This document shows positions 27,628-36,237 of a DNA stretch of 64,000 nucleotides, in pieces. Each line of letters opens with the position of its first letter. The stretch's first letter is position 1. Position numbers and translations under genes: made by a program. The stretch lies in contig WGLL01000001.1 in assembly GCA_016125585.1 (NCBI GenBank), forward strand, positions 216,391 to 280,390. The letters run 5' to 3'. Source of the DNA: Caulobacter sp. Lineage in GTDB: Bacteria > Pseudomonadota > Alphaproteobacteria > Caulobacterales > Caulobacteraceae. Under the pieces are notes generated by a model. It was not told the origin of the DNA, searched no databases, and saw nothing but the letters and a program-made list of their open reading frames with translations.

Positions 27628-28946
27628 CCCAACTCCGCGCCGAGACCCGTCATCAGCTCGACAAAGCCGGGAAAACTGGTAGCGATCATACTTGGCTCAT
27701 CGACCGTCACCGCGCCCTCGGCGGCCAGGCCCAGCACCAGATGGCTCATGGCGATGCGGTGATCGCCGTGGGTGGTCACCGTGGCCCGGCCGCGCACCGG
27801 GTGATTGCCGCCCGCCGTGCCGACGACGGTAAAGCCCTCGGCCTCTTCCTCGACGCCGACGCCGCAGGCGGCCAGGCCCGCCGCCATCAAGGCGATGCGA
27901 TCGCTTTCCTTGACCCGCATCTCGCCGACGCCCCGCATCACGGTCGGCCCTTCGGCGAAGGCGGCGGCTACGGCCAGGATGGGATATTCGTCGATCATCG
28001 ACGGGGCCCGCCCCGGCGGCACGACGACGCCCTTGAGCGCCGAATGGCGGGCGGTGATGTCGCCCACCTCTTCGCCGCCGGCGTCGCGGCGGCCGGTGAT
28101 GGTCAGGTCGGCGCCCATCTCGACCAGGGTGTCGATGAGGCCCGTGCGCAGGCTGTTGAGCATCACGCCTTCGACGGTGACCTGCGAGCCGGGGGTGATC
28201 AGGGCCGCCACCAGCGGGAAGGCCGCCGATGACGGATCGCCGGGCACGTCGACGTGGCAGCCGGTCAGGGTCTGGCCGCCGGCGAGACGGATCAGCCGGC
28301 CTTCCGGTTCGTCGCTGACCTCGACCTGGGCGCCGAAGGCCCGCAGCATGCGTTCGGTGTGGTCGCGGGTGGCTTCCGGCTCCAGCACCAGGGTCTCGCC
28401 GGCGGCGTTGAGCCCGGCCAGCAGGATCGCCGACTTCACCTGGGCCGAGGCCATCGGCAGGACATAGCGGATGCCGGTCAGCCGGCCGCCGCTGAGGGTC
28501 AGGGGCAGGCGGTCGCCCTCGCGGGACAGCCAACTGGCGCCCAGCAGCCCCAGCGGCCCCAGAACCCGCCCCATCGGCCGCTTTCTCAGCGAGGCGTCGC
28601 CGGTGAAGGTGGCGCGCAGGTCGAAGCCGGCCGCCGCCCCCATGATCAGCCGCACCCCGGTGCCGGCGTTGCCGCAATCAATAATGTCGTCCGGCTCGGC
28701 CAGCCCGGCTTGGCCCTCGACCGTCCAGTCGCCCTCGCCGGTCCGGGTGACCTGGGCGCCGAAGGCCCGCATGGCCTTGGCCGTGGCCAGCACGTCCTCG
28801 CCCTCAAGCAGGCCGGAGATGGTGGTGGTCCCGCCAGCCAGGGCCCCCAGGATCAGCGCCCGATGGGAAATCGACTTGTCGCCGGGGACGCGGAGCGTTC
28901 CGCGCAGGGCCGCTCCGGGGCGGGCCGAGAGGACGGCAAGGGTCAT
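27624..28946 (-). CDS. aroA: 3-phosphoshikimate 1-carboxyvinyltransferase (EPSP synthase)
   Basis: AroA joins PEP to shikimate 3-phosphate in aromatic amino-acid synthesis. The 440-residue protein has [18 protein letters not shown] near residue 20, [14 protein letters not shown] near 97, [46 protein letters not shown] and [15 protein letters not shown]. The RDHTE and SAQVK elements resemble the class II (Agrobacterium-type) group; the residue after GNA is Gly where class II tolerant enzymes have Ala. I start at ATG 28946 because upstream codons carry no homology. Confidence 0.95.
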   Translation of the reverse strand: MTLAVLSARPGAALRGTLRVPGDKSISHRALILGALAGGTTTISGLLEGEDVLATAKAMRAFGAQVTRTGEGDWTVEGQAGLAEPDDIIDCGNAGTGVRLIMGAAAGFDLRATFTGDASLRKRPMGRVLGPLGLLGASWLSREGDRLPLTLSGGRLTGIRYVLPMASAQVKSAILLAGLNAAGETLVLEPEATRDHTERMLRAFGAQVEVSDEPEGRLIRLAGGQTLTGCHVDVPGDPSSAAFPLVAALITPGSQVTVEGVMLNSLRTGLIDTLVEMGADLTITGRRDAGGEEVGDITARHSALKGVVVPPGRAPSMIDEYPILAVAAAFAEGPTVMRGVGEMRVKESDRIALMAAGLAACGVGVEEEAEGFTVVGTAGGNHPVRGRATVTTHGDHRIAMSHLVLGLAAEGAVTVDEPSMIATSFPGFVELMTGLGAELG

Positions 28947-29067
28947 GATCTGGCGCGCTGGGCCTGTCGAACAGGGGGGTGGCGAGGGGAAAGCCTTTTG
29001 ACAGCGCCCCTTGCGCGTGGCAAGGGAGCCGCCGCTTTTCCACACCCAATTTAGAGAGGCCGCCGCC

Positions 29068-29583
29068 TTGGCCAGTCCCGAACTCGGCGTCAAGCAGCTC
29101 TGCCCCACCTGCTCGGCGAAATTCTACGATCTCAACCGCCGCCCGGCCACGTGCCCCAAGTGCGGCGAGTCCTTCGACCCTGAAGAAGCGGTCCGCAACC
29201 GCCGCACCCGCGCCCGCGCCGCCCCCGCCGACTACGAGAACGACGGCGACGACGAAAAGGACGAGGACGACAAGCCCAAGGCCGTCAAGACCGACGAGGA
29301 TGCGGACGGCTTCGAGGATGAGCCGGACGACACCCCGGAAATCGACGCCGAGGCCGCCGTCAAGGTTCCCGACGGCGACGACGATGACGACACCGACGAC
29401 ACCCCCAAGCCGGCCAAGCCGGCCAAGGCCGGGGGCGACCTGGGCGTCGATTTCGCCGATGACGACGACTCCGACGATGATGACGACGCCGACGGCGTGC
29501 CCTTCATCGAGGACGATGACGACGACTTCCCGGACGACGACGATGACGACGTCATCCCCGGCGAGGACGACGACGACGACTGA
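29068..29583 (+). CDS. TIGR02300 (FYDLN-acid) protein
   Basis: A 171-residue protein found almost only in alphaproteobacteria. The N-terminal ~40 residues contain the FYDLN signature ([20 protein letters not shown]) flanked by two CxxC pairs, a likely zinc ribbon. The remaining ~120 residues are extremely acidic, ending in runs of aspartate. Start is TTG at 29068, supported by AGAGAGG nine bases upstream. Function is unknown. It is divergent from aroA and precedes tRNA-Ala, a typical arrangement. Confidence 0.9.
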   Translation: MASPELGVKQLCPTCSAKFYDLNRRPATCPKCGESFDPEEAVRNRRTRARAAPADYENDGDDEKDEDDKPKAVKTDEDADGFEDEPDDTPEIDAEAAVKVPDGDDDDDTDDTPKPAKPAKAGGDLGVDFADDDDSDDDDDADGVPFIEDDDDDFPDDDDDDVIPGEDDDDD

Positions 29584-29591
29584 GTTTTTGA

Positions 29592-29631
29592 GGCCCCCGA
29601 ACCGCCGCCGCGGCGGTCGGCGTCGGGGGCC
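29592..29631 (+). terminator. strong hairpin after the FYDLN gene
   Basis: GGCCCCCGA (29592-29600) pairs with TCGGGGGCC (29623-29631), with a further GCCGCCG/CGGCGG pairing inside. No T-run follows, so termination would depend on other factors; a processing role is equally likely. Confidence 0.5.
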
Positions 29632-29654
29632 GTCAAAAAACTGTCAGGGGAGGC

Positions 29655-29683
29655 TTGATCGGCGAGAGCCGACAGCCTATTAC
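29655..29683 (+). promoter_or_regulatory. candidate promoter of tRNA-Ala
   Basis: TTGATC (29655-29660) and TATTAC (29678-29683) are 17 bases apart, the -10 sitting in GCCTATTAC. Transcription would start near 29690, about 40 bases before the mature tRNA, leaving a short 5' leader for RNase P. Confidence 0.5.
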
Positions 29684-29727
29684 CCCGCCCTCGCCGCCCG
29701 GCCCGCCGGACGACGATCCCGAGACCC

Positions 29728-29803
29728 GGGGCTATAGCTCAGCTGGTAGAGCGCTTGAATGGCATTCAAGAGGTCAGCGGTTCGACTCCGCTTAGCTCCA
29801 CCA
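29728..29803 (+). tRNA. tRNA-Ala (anticodon GGC)
   Basis: A 76-base cloverleaf. The acceptor stem GGGGCTA pairs with TAGCTCC (one G-T), the D arm is GCTC/GAGC, and the anticodon stem CTTGA/TCAAG closes the loop ATGGCAT. The T arm is AGCGG/CCGCT around TTCGACT, followed by discriminator A and an encoded CCA. GGC in the loop centre reads Ala codons. A terminator follows immediately. Confidence 0.97.
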
Positions 29804-29836
29804 AAAAGGCCGCGTCCCTAAAGGGCGCGGCCTTTT
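29804..29836 (+). terminator. intrinsic terminator after tRNA-Ala
   Basis: AAAAGGCCGCG pairs with CGCGGCCTTTT, with an inner CCC/GGG continuation, and the T-run is part of the 3' arm. It begins at the base after CCA, so the precursor needs only trimming. Confidence 0.9.
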
Positions 29837-29986
29837 CCATATCCGGCGCCGGGGACCGTCCCCCGCGCGGCCTGATCTTGCGAACCGTTCCGACAATCGC
29901 CACCTATTGTTCAAGCCGCAAGCGCCGACGCCTCTCCAGGGTCGTCGCTGGCGGGAGTCGCTTGACGATAAGGACTCTGCAGACTG

Positions 29987-30412
29987 ATGACGACGCGCAC
30001 CCTGCTGTTCGACAGCCCGTTTCTCCTGGGCTTCGACCATACCCGCGGCCTGATCGAACGGGCCCAGCGGGCGGCCACCGAAGGCTATCCCCCCTACAAT
30101 GTCGAGGCCCGCGATGAAGGCGGACTTCGCATCACCCTGGCCGTCGCCGGCTTTTCGCCGGACCAGCTGGAGGTGCAGGTGGAGGGCGAGATGCTGACGG
30201 TGTCGGGCAAGCGGGGCGAGGGCCCGGACGGGCCGGATCGCGCCTTCCTGCACCGCGGCATCGCGGCCAGGGGGTTCATCCGGACCTTCATCCTGGCCGA
30301 CGGCATGGAGGTCGAGGGCGCTGTCCTCGAACATGGCCTGTTGCACGTCGATCTGGCGCGGCCCAAGGCCGAACGCCTGGTCCAGCGGATCCCGATCCGA
30401 ACCGGCGGCTGA
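29987..30412 (+). CDS. small heat-shock protein (Hsp20/IbpA family)
   Basis: A 141-residue alpha-crystallin-type holdase. A short N-terminal arm (LFDSPFLLGFDHTRGLIERA) precedes the core: YPPYNVEARDEGGLRITLAV, GFSPDQLEVQVEGEMLTVSG and FLHRGIAARGFIRTFILADG, then GLLHVDLARP and a short tail ending in IPIRTGG. The IxI-like motif is present as IPI. It is followed 47 bases later by a DUF1150 gene, a pairing seen in many alphaproteobacteria. The leader (29837-29986) could hold a heat-responsive element, but none is clear. Confidence 0.93.
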   Translation: MTTRTLLFDSPFLLGFDHTRGLIERAQRAATEGYPPYNVEARDEGGLRITLAVAGFSPDQLEVQVEGEMLTVSGKRGEGPDGPDRAFLHRGIAARGFIRTFILADGMEVEGAVLEHGLLHVDLARPKAERLVQRIPIRTGG

Positions 30413-30459
30413 ACCGCAAGCGCCCTGCGGCGTTGTACCGTGTGAAGGAGGTGGTCGTA

Positions 30460-30717
30460 ATGACACCCGTGAAACTGACCAATGAAGCCTTCGCCGCCCT
30501 CGGCGGCCCCAGCCTCGTCTACGTCCGCCCGGTGACCGGCGCGGAGATCATCGCCTCGACCCCGGTCGCCGCGCTGCATCATGTCGAGCTGGAACCCGAT
30601 CAGACCCTCTATGCGGTGCACCGCGCCGACGGCGAGCGTCTGGCCGTGATGAGCGACCGCGACGCCGCCATGGCCGCCGCCCTGGCCCATGAACTGGCCC
30701 CCGTGTCGGTCCACTAG
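30460..30717 (+). CDS. DUF1150 family protein
   Basis: An 85-residue protein matching the DUF1150 pattern: KLTNEAFAALGGPSLVYVRP, ASTPVAAL and LYAVHRADGERLAVMSDRDA. I start at the ATG at 30460 because a near-perfect AAGGAGGT lies 7 bases upstream; a TTG nine codons earlier lacks this. The strong site suggests abundant translation. The family is linked to small heat-shock genes in alphaproteobacteria, so a role beside Hsp20 is inferred; the activity is unknown. Confidence 0.88.
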   Translation: MTPVKLTNEAFAALGGPSLVYVRPVTGAEIIASTPVAALHHVELEPDQTLYAVHRADGERLAVMSDRDAAMAAALAHELAPVSVH

Positions 30718-30723
30718 ACCCGT

Positions 30724-30754
30724 GATCCGGCAGGCGGCGTTCGCCTGCCGGATC
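30724..30754. terminator. perfect 13-bp hairpin after DUF1150
   Basis: GATCCGGCAGGCG (30724-30736) and CGCCTGCCGGATC (30742-30754) are perfect inverted copies around a five-base loop. No T-run follows on either strand. It may end or stabilise the hsp20-DUF1150 message. The rest of the gap to 30975 holds no evident gene. Confidence 0.55.
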
Positions 30755-30975
30755 CCCTGCCGCAAGCTGAATTGCCTGGCCGGGCGCCGCCTGAACGCCC
30801 CGGCCAAGGTTGCCATGCCCTGCCCAACCCCGTAAGAGCCGCCCTCATCTTGCCAGATTGAGCGGGCATCTGCCCGCGCTGTCACGATCAGAACAGGCGG
30901 ACGATCGCCGCGCCCGGTCCTTCAAGGCTCCTCCCCGAGCCGCGACCCGGCCCGTTACGAGGTTGGTTTTCACCA

Positions 30976-31968
30976 GTGCAGAAGAGCCCCATCGCTCAGA
31001 AGAGCCCCTTTGCGGCCGTCATTCCCGTCGTGCTCGGCGTGGTCGGCGGCGCCTTCGCCATGAGCGCGGCTTTCGCCACATCCTCGGCCATCCGGCCCGA
31101 CCGGCCGATGCAGGCCCCCCGCCCGGCTGCGGTCGCCACGGACGCCGCCGCCCTGGCCCACATGGCCCCCGCCTCGCGCGACCCGCAGATCCGCATCCTG
31201 GCCTTCAACGCGCCCCTGGCCGGCTATGAGATCAATTCGCCCTTCGGCATGCGCCGCATGCCCTGGGAAGAGGGCGGCCGCCTGCATGAGGGGGTCGACA
31301 TCGCCGCCCCCAACGGCTCGCCCGTCGCCGCCACCCTGCCCGGCACGGTGACCCGCACCGGCGTCAGCGCCTCCTACGGCCGCTTCATCGAGGTGCGGCA
31401 CGCCGATGGCCTGACCTCCTTCTACGCCCATCTGTCGCGCACCGGCGAAGGCCTGAAGGCCGGATCGGCGATCACCGCCGGCCAGACCATCGGCTACGTC
31501 GGCGGCACCGGCCGCTCCACCGGCGCGCACCTGCACTTCGAGATCCGCCGCAACGGCAAGCCGCTGAACCCGGCCCTGTTCATCGGCCGCAGCTTCGCCT
31601 CGGCCGATCAGCTGCCGCTGAAGGACGCCGCCCGGGTCGGCCGCACCCGGGTCGCCGTGGTTTCCCGCTGGCCGGCCTCGGTCCGGGCCGCCGCCGCCAA
31701 CGCCGCCCCCGTCAATAGCGCCGCGCCGACGCCGACCCGCATGGCCTCCAACGACGACGGCCGCGTCCGGGGCGTGATCGCCTCCTCCGGTCCGATGGAA
31801 ATCGTCGCCCGCGACCCGAGGAAGGCCGCCGAAGCCCGGGCGCGTCTGCGCGCCATGGAGGCCGCCGCCGCCGACCCGGACGCCGCCCCGGTGGCCACCG
31901 CCAGGCCGCTGCCGGCCTCGCCCGTGGTCGCCGCGCCCGCCCTCGGCAAGCTCAAGGCCCAACCCTAG
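30976..31968 (+). CDS. M23 (LytM-type) murein peptidase
   Basis: A 330-residue envelope protein. An N-terminal membrane segment (about residues 13-35) serves as anchor or signal. The M23 domain (about 80-200) keeps the zinc ligands: HEGVDIAAPNG supplies His and Asp, and TGAHLHFEIRRNGKPLNP the HxH. FGMRRMPWEEGGRLHEGVDI is a typical lead-in. The last ~120 residues are Ala-rich and probably disordered. Start is GTG at 30976. It likely cleaves peptidoglycan cross-links in the periplasm. Confidence 0.92.
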   Translation: MQKSPIAQKSPFAAVIPVVLGVVGGAFAMSAAFATSSAIRPDRPMQAPRPAAVATDAAALAHMAPASRDPQIRILAFNAPLAGYEINSPFGMRRMPWEEGGRLHEGVDIAAPNGSPVAATLPGTVTRTGVSASYGRFIEVRHADGLTSFYAHLSRTGEGLKAGSAITAGQTIGYVGGTGRSTGAHLHFEIRRNGKPLNPALFIGRSFASADQLPLKDAARVGRTRVAVVSRWPASVRAAAANAAPVNSAAPTPTRMASNDDGRVRGVIASSGPMEIVARDPRKAAEARARLRAMEAAAADPDAAPVATARPLPASPVVAAPALGKLKAQP

Positions 31969-32014
31969 ACCGCAGCCCGATTGATCGGCCCCGCCGCTGG
32001 TCTAGATTGCAGCC

Positions 32015-32995
32015 ATGTTCAGGACCATCGCCCTGTGGCTTGGTCGCGGTCTCGCCGCGACGCTGCTCGCCCTGCTTGTCGCCATCGCCCTGGGAGGGCT
32101 CATGAACGCCGCCGCCGCCCCCTCCTCGCCTGGCCGCATGGTCGACATCGGCGGCCGCCGCCTCAATCTGGTCTGCGCCGGCCCCGAGGGCGACACGGGT
32201 CCCCTGGTGATGATGGAGGCCGGGGCCTTTGGCCTGTCGGCCGATTTCGGGGCCATTCAACAGGGCCTGGCCGCGCGGGGCGTACGCAGCTGCGCCTATG
32301 ACCGCGCCGGTCTGGGCCGCTCCGACCCCGGCCCCTCGCCCCGCGACAGCCAGGCCATCGTCTCCGATCTGGAAGCGCTGCTGGCCGCCAGCGGCGAGAC
32401 CGGACCCCTGATCCTGGTGGGCCATTCGATGGCCGGCCTGCACCTGCGCCTGTTCACCAGCCGCAACCGCGAGCGGGTCGCCGGCCTGGTGCTGCTCGAC
32501 GCCGCCCCGCCCGAAGCGGCCAGCCTGCCGGTGGCCAAGACCTGGATCGGCCGCTTCGCCGCCGCCTCCCGCCTGGCCGGCGGCGCGGCCAGCCTTGGCC
32601 TGCTGGCGCCGCTCAGCCCCTTCATGGGCGACAGCATCGGCCTGCCGCCGGTCGCCGCCGCCGAGAAGCGCCGCGCCTTCGCCTCCGGCCGGCACAATCG
32701 CTGGGCCGCGCGGGAGGTCGGGCAATGGATGGCCGGATCGGCCCAGGGCGCGGCCACCCCGCCCTATGACCCCGACCTGCCCGTCGGGGTGGTCACCGCC
32801 GGCCCGCCGCGGCAAGGCGCGCTGTCCGACTGGAAGCGCATCCAGTCGCAGCCGGCCCGGGTCAGCCGCCAGGGATTCCATGTCAACATTGACGCGGCCA
32901 GCCACGCGGGCATGCTGGGTCTGGATCATCGCGATGTGGTGGTGGAGGCCATCCTGCGGGTCCGCGCCTCGGCCGCGAAGCCGACCGGCGGTTGA
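32015..32995 (+). CDS. alpha/beta hydrolase
   Basis: A 326-residue hydrolase with an N-terminal hydrophobic segment (residues 6-30) that anchors or exports it. The core has YDRAGLGRSDPGPSPRDS near residue 95, the nucleophile elbow LVGHSMAGLHLRLF with Ser near 135, and a C-terminal HAGMLGLDH providing the histidine. An Asp in LPVGVVTAG is less clear. Substrate unknown. It is followed by the ABC exporter genes but shows no link to them. Confidence 0.88.
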   Translation: MFRTIALWLGRGLAATLLALLVAIALGGLMNAAAAPSSPGRMVDIGGRRLNLVCAGPEGDTGPLVMMEAGAFGLSADFGAIQQGLAARGVRSCAYDRAGLGRSDPGPSPRDSQAIVSDLEALLAASGETGPLILVGHSMAGLHLRLFTSRNRERVAGLVLLDAAPPEAASLPVAKTWIGRFAAASRLAGGAASLGLLAPLSPFMGDSIGLPPVAAAEKRRAFASGRHNRWAAREVGQWMAGSAQGAATPPYDPDLPVGVVTAGPPRQGALSDWKRIQSQPARVSRQGFHVNIDAASHAGMLGLDHRDVVVEAILRVRASAAKPTGG

Positions 32996-33046
32996 CCGCC
33001 TCTCCAGCCCTCGCCGCCACCCTGACCACCGCCTGAGGGAGCCTGA

Positions 33047-34000
33047 ATGTACGCCGCGCTGGAACTGGACCGGGTGACCAAGCGCTACGGCGCGGTCACC
33101 GCCGTCGACGACCTGAGCTTCACCGCCCGCAAGGGACGGATCCTGGGGTTCCTGGGCCCCAACGGCGCCGGCAAGACCTCGACCCTGCGCATGGTGCTGG
33201 GACTCAGCGCCGTCAGCGCCGGCCGCATCGACGTGCTGGGCGCCCCCGACGGCCGCAGCGTGCGCGACCGCATCGGCTTTCTGCCCGAAGAGCGGGGGCT
33301 CTATCGCCGGATGACGCCGGTCGAGGCCATCGTGTTTCTGGCCGGTCTCAAGGGCGTGCCGGCCGGCGAGGCCCGCCGCCGCGCCCGGACCATGCTGGAG
33401 GACCAGGGGCTGGGCGAGGCCCAGAACCGCCAGATCCGCCAGCTGTCCAAGGGCATGGCCCAGAAGGTGCAGCTGATCGCCGCCATCGTTCACAGGCCCG
33501 AACTGGTCATTCTCGACGAGCCGTTCAGCGGCCTTGATCCCGTCAACCAGCAGACCCTGGAGACCGTGATCCGCGACCTGGCCGAGGGCGGGGCGACGGT
33601 GGTCTTCTCCACCCATGTCATGCAGCACGCCGAACGCCTGTGCGAGCACGTCGTGCTGCTGGCCAAGGGCCGCAAGGCCTTCGACGGCGGCGTCGCCGAG
33701 GCCAGGTCCAGCGTGCCCCGCGCCCTGGTGCTGGAAGGGGCCCTGGAGGCCGGCGCGGCGGGGGCCCTGCCCGGCGTGGCCTCGGTGGCCAGCCAGCCGC
33801 TGGAGGGGGGCGGCTGGCGTCATGTCTGCGCCCTCAGGGCCGGCGCCAACGGCCAGGAAGCCTTGAAGACGGCCTTTGCCGAGGGGTTGGACATCCAGCG
33901 CTTCGAGCTGCGCGAGCCGACCCTGCACGACGCCTTCATCGTCCTGACCGGCGAGACTCCAAGCCCCGAGACGGCCTTCACCGGGGAGGCGGCGGCATGA
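33047..34000 (+). CDS. ABC transporter ATPase (NatA-like)
   Basis: The 317-residue ATPase has the Walker A FLGPNGAGKTSTLRMVLG near residue 40, the signature QLSKGMAQKVQLIAAIV near 135, Walker B LVILDEPFSGLDPVNQQ near 155 and the H-loop FSTHVMQH. A C-terminal ~90 residues form the extra domain usual in ABC-2 exporters. Its stop overlaps the start of the permease gene as ATGA, so the two form an exporter. NatA-type sodium export or polypeptide export are possibilities; the sequence cannot decide. Confidence 0.93.
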   Translation: MYAALELDRVTKRYGAVTAVDDLSFTARKGRILGFLGPNGAGKTSTLRMVLGLSAVSAGRIDVLGAPDGRSVRDRIGFLPEERGLYRRMTPVEAIVFLAGLKGVPAGEARRRARTMLEDQGLGEAQNRQIRQLSKGMAQKVQLIAAIVHRPELVILDEPFSGLDPVNQQTLETVIRDLAEGGATVVFSTHVMQHAERLCEHVVLLAKGRKAFDGGVAEARSSVPRALVLEGALEAGAAGALPGVASVASQPLEGGGWRHVCALRAGANGQEALKTAFAEGLDIQRFELREPTLHDAFIVLTGETPSPETAFTGEAAA

Positions 34001-35280
34001 GACGTCTGCTGCAGATCGCCGCCCGCGAATATGTCGCCTATGTCCGCACCGTCGGCTTCTGGCTGTCGATGCTGGCCCTGCCGCTGGGCATGGCCCTGGT
34101 CATGGGCGCCAGCGGCTATATGGAGGCCAGCGCCCCGCCGCCGGCCATCGTTCTGATCGACCAGACCCCCGGCCAGCTCTATCTGAAGCCGGTCAGCGAG
34201 GCCCTGACCCGGCGCGGGAAGGCATCAGGCCGGCCGCGGCACGACCTGGTCGCCCCGCCCCTGGCCCTGCCCGACGATCCCGCCGCGATCGGCGCGGCGC
34301 TGAAACCCTGGCTGGCCGGCGACAGCCGCCTGGACAACCGGCGCAAGCTGTCCGCCGCCTTCGTCATCCACGGCCAGGGCGAGGCGGTGTCGGTCGATGT
34401 CTGGACCGAGAACCCCCTGCTGGGCGCCACCGAAGCCGTCCGCACGACAATCGCCGACCGCATGGAACGGGCCAGGCTGGAGGCCGCCGGGGTCAGCTCT
34501 GACCTGCTGACCGCCGCCCGGGCCCTGCGGCCGACCGTCACCGACTTCTCGCCCAAGACCTCGCAGAAGGCCTCGCTGGTCAATCGCCTGCCCGGGGTGA
34601 TCGGCTTTGGCGCGGCCATGCTGTTGTGGAGCGTGATCTTCACCGGCGCCGGCATCCTGCTGAACGGGGTGATCGAGGAGAAGTCGTCCAAGGTGCTGGA
34701 GGTGCTGCTGTCCTCGGCGACGGTGCCGGAGATTCTGTTCGGCAAGATCCTGGGGGTCGCCGGGGTGACCTTCACGGTGCTGGGAGTCTGGGGCGCGGTC
34801 GGCGGCGCCCTGCTGGGCGTGTTCGCCCCGGCCCAGGCGGCGGATGTCGGCCGGGTGCTGCTCGGCAATGGCCTGGTCTTCTATTTCGCCTTCTACCTGG
34901 TCTGCGGCTATCTGATGTACGCCTCGGTGTTCACCGCCATCGGCAGCTTCTGCGAGACCACCCGCGAGGCCCAGACCCTGCTGGGGCCGATCATGATCCT
35001 GCTGACCATTCCGGTCATCTTCCTCAGCCAGGCCCTGCGGCGCCCCGACACCCCGGCGCTGGAGGTGCTGTCGTGGATCCCGCCCTTCACCCCCTTCATG
35101 ATGACCGCCCGCGCGGCCAGCAACCCGCCGCTGTGGCAGGTGATCGGCACCGGGGTGATCATGCTGGTCACCGTCGCCCTGGTCATGTGGATCGCCGGCC
35201 GGGCCTTCCGGGCCGGGGCGTTGTCGACCGGCAAGGTGGACTTCAAGGGGCTGGTGGCCAAGCTGCGGGGCGGGGAGTAG
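33997..35280 (+). CDS. ABC-2 type permease (NatB-like)
   Basis: The 427-residue permease has an N-terminal transmembrane helix (WLSMLALPLGMALVMG), a large extracytoplasmic domain (~50-190), and five or six further helices from about residue 200, including GFGAAMLLWSVIFTGAGILL and VIFLSQAL near the C-terminal half. GVIEEKSSKVLEVLLSS near 225 is the conserved ABC-2 signature. Start ATG 33997 overlaps the ATPase stop. Substrate unknown. Confidence 0.92.
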   Translation: MRRLLQIAAREYVAYVRTVGFWLSMLALPLGMALVMGASGYMEASAPPPAIVLIDQTPGQLYLKPVSEALTRRGKASGRPRHDLVAPPLALPDDPAAIGAALKPWLAGDSRLDNRRKLSAAFVIHGQGEAVSVDVWTENPLLGATEAVRTTIADRMERARLEAAGVSSDLLTAARALRPTVTDFSPKTSQKASLVNRLPGVIGFGAAMLLWSVIFTGAGILLNGVIEEKSSKVLEVLLSSATVPEILFGKILGVAGVTFTVLGVWGAVGGALLGVFAPAQAADVGRVLLGNGLVFYFAFYLVCGYLMYASVFTAIGSFCETTREAQTLLGPIMILLTIPVIFLSQALRRPDTPALEVLSWIPPFTPFMMTARAASNPPLWQVIGTGVIMLVTVALVMWIAGRAFRAGALSTGKVDFKGLVAKLRGGE

Positions 35281-35330
35281 CGGGCGAGGGGCACATGTGG
35301 GCCCCGACAGGCCCTCGACCCTCTCCACTC

Positions 35331-35461
35331 CCGTCACCCCCGGACTTGTTCCGGGGGGCCATACGCACGGGCTTTCGGAGATTGTGCGGCGGCGTGGGCC
35401 ACGGCCTGGCGCTTCCGGCGCTTGAGTTAATGGCCCCCCGGAACAAGTCCGGGGGTGACGG
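35331..35461. repeat. family B inverted-repeat element, copy 2 (perfect)
   Basis: Bases 35331-35362 and 35430-35461 are perfect 32-base inverted copies beginning CCGTCACCCCCGGACTTGTT; each arm has an internal GGAC-TTGT-TCCGG-like palindrome. The 67-base centre has no gene. The whole interval 35281-35612 holds only this element and short flanks. Confidence 0.9.
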
Positions 35462-35612
35462 TTGGGATAGAGCGCCGGGTGCGTCCTTCGACACGCCCGC
35501 GACGCGGGCCGATCAGGATGACTTGAAAGAGCGCCCATCCCACCAACCATAGTCAGGCTGAGCAGCGGCCGCGGGCCGCGTGTTGAAGCCCGCAAACCCG
35601 AAACCGCCCCCC

Positions 35613-36233
35613 TCAGAACGCGACCAGTTTCCGATAATCCTCAACGCTCGACACCGAGACATTGAGGTCGTTCACCAGGCCGTCGTGCAGGGAATAGACC
35701 CAGCCGTGAACCGTGATCGGCTGCCCCTTGGCCCAGGCGTCGACGACAAACACGTCGGAGGCCACGTTCTTGACCTGACGCATGACGTTCAGCTCGACCA
35801 GCCGGTCCCAGCGCGCCTTGTCGCTGTCCAGGGCGTCCAGCTCGTGACAGTGGTGCTCATGCACCTCGCGGATCGGATGAAGCCAGTGATCGACCAGGCC
35901 GCGCCGGACCCCGTCCACCGCCGCCGCCACCCCGCCGCAGCCGTAGTGGCCGACGACCAGGATGTGTTTGACCTTCATCACCTCGACGGCGAACTGCAGC
36001 ACCGAGAGGTAGTTGGCGTCCTGCGGCGGAGCCAGGTTGGCGACGTTGCGGTGCACGAACAGCTCGCCCGGATCGAGGCCGACGATCTCATTGGCCGGCA
36101 CCCGGCTGTCGGCGCAGCCGATCCACAGATACTGCGGGCTCTGCTGGTTCTCGAGGCGGCTGAAGAACTTCGGGTCGACCTGCGTTTTCTTCGCCGACCA
36201 GGCGCGGTTGTTGTCTTTCAAGTCGCTGAGCAT
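35613..36233 (-). CDS. can: beta-class carbonic anhydrase
   Basis: The enzyme interconverts CO2 and bicarbonate. The 206-residue protein has the zinc ligand and dyad WIGCADSRVPANEIVGL near residue 36 (Cys, Asp, Arg), HRNVANLAPPQDANYLSVLQ, and the second zinc site VVGHYGCGGVAAAVDG with His and Cys. C-terminal KARWDRLVELNVMRQVKNVA is family-typical. It starts two bases beyond the maiA-like gene's end and is last in the FAH-isomerase-carbonic anhydrase run on the minus strand. Confidence 0.95.
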   Translation of the reverse strand: MLSDLKDNNRAWSAKKTQVDPKFFSRLENQQSPQYLWIGCADSRVPANEIVGLDPGELFVHRNVANLAPPQDANYLSVLQFAVEVMKVKHILVVGHYGCGGVAAAVDGVRRGLVDHWLHPIREVHEHHCHELDALDSDKARWDRLVELNVMRQVKNVASDVFVVDAWAKGQPITVHGWVYSLHDGLVNDLNVSVSSVEDYRKLVAF

Positions 36234-36237
36234 GACA

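Noticed and set aside
29877..29910. Possible sigma-32 promoter ahead of hsp20 (CTTGCGA and CACCTATTG)
   Set aside because: The spacing of 17 bases between the boxes is longer than usual and the -35 departs from CTTGAAA, so I could not claim it. A heat-responsive leader hairpin was also not clear.
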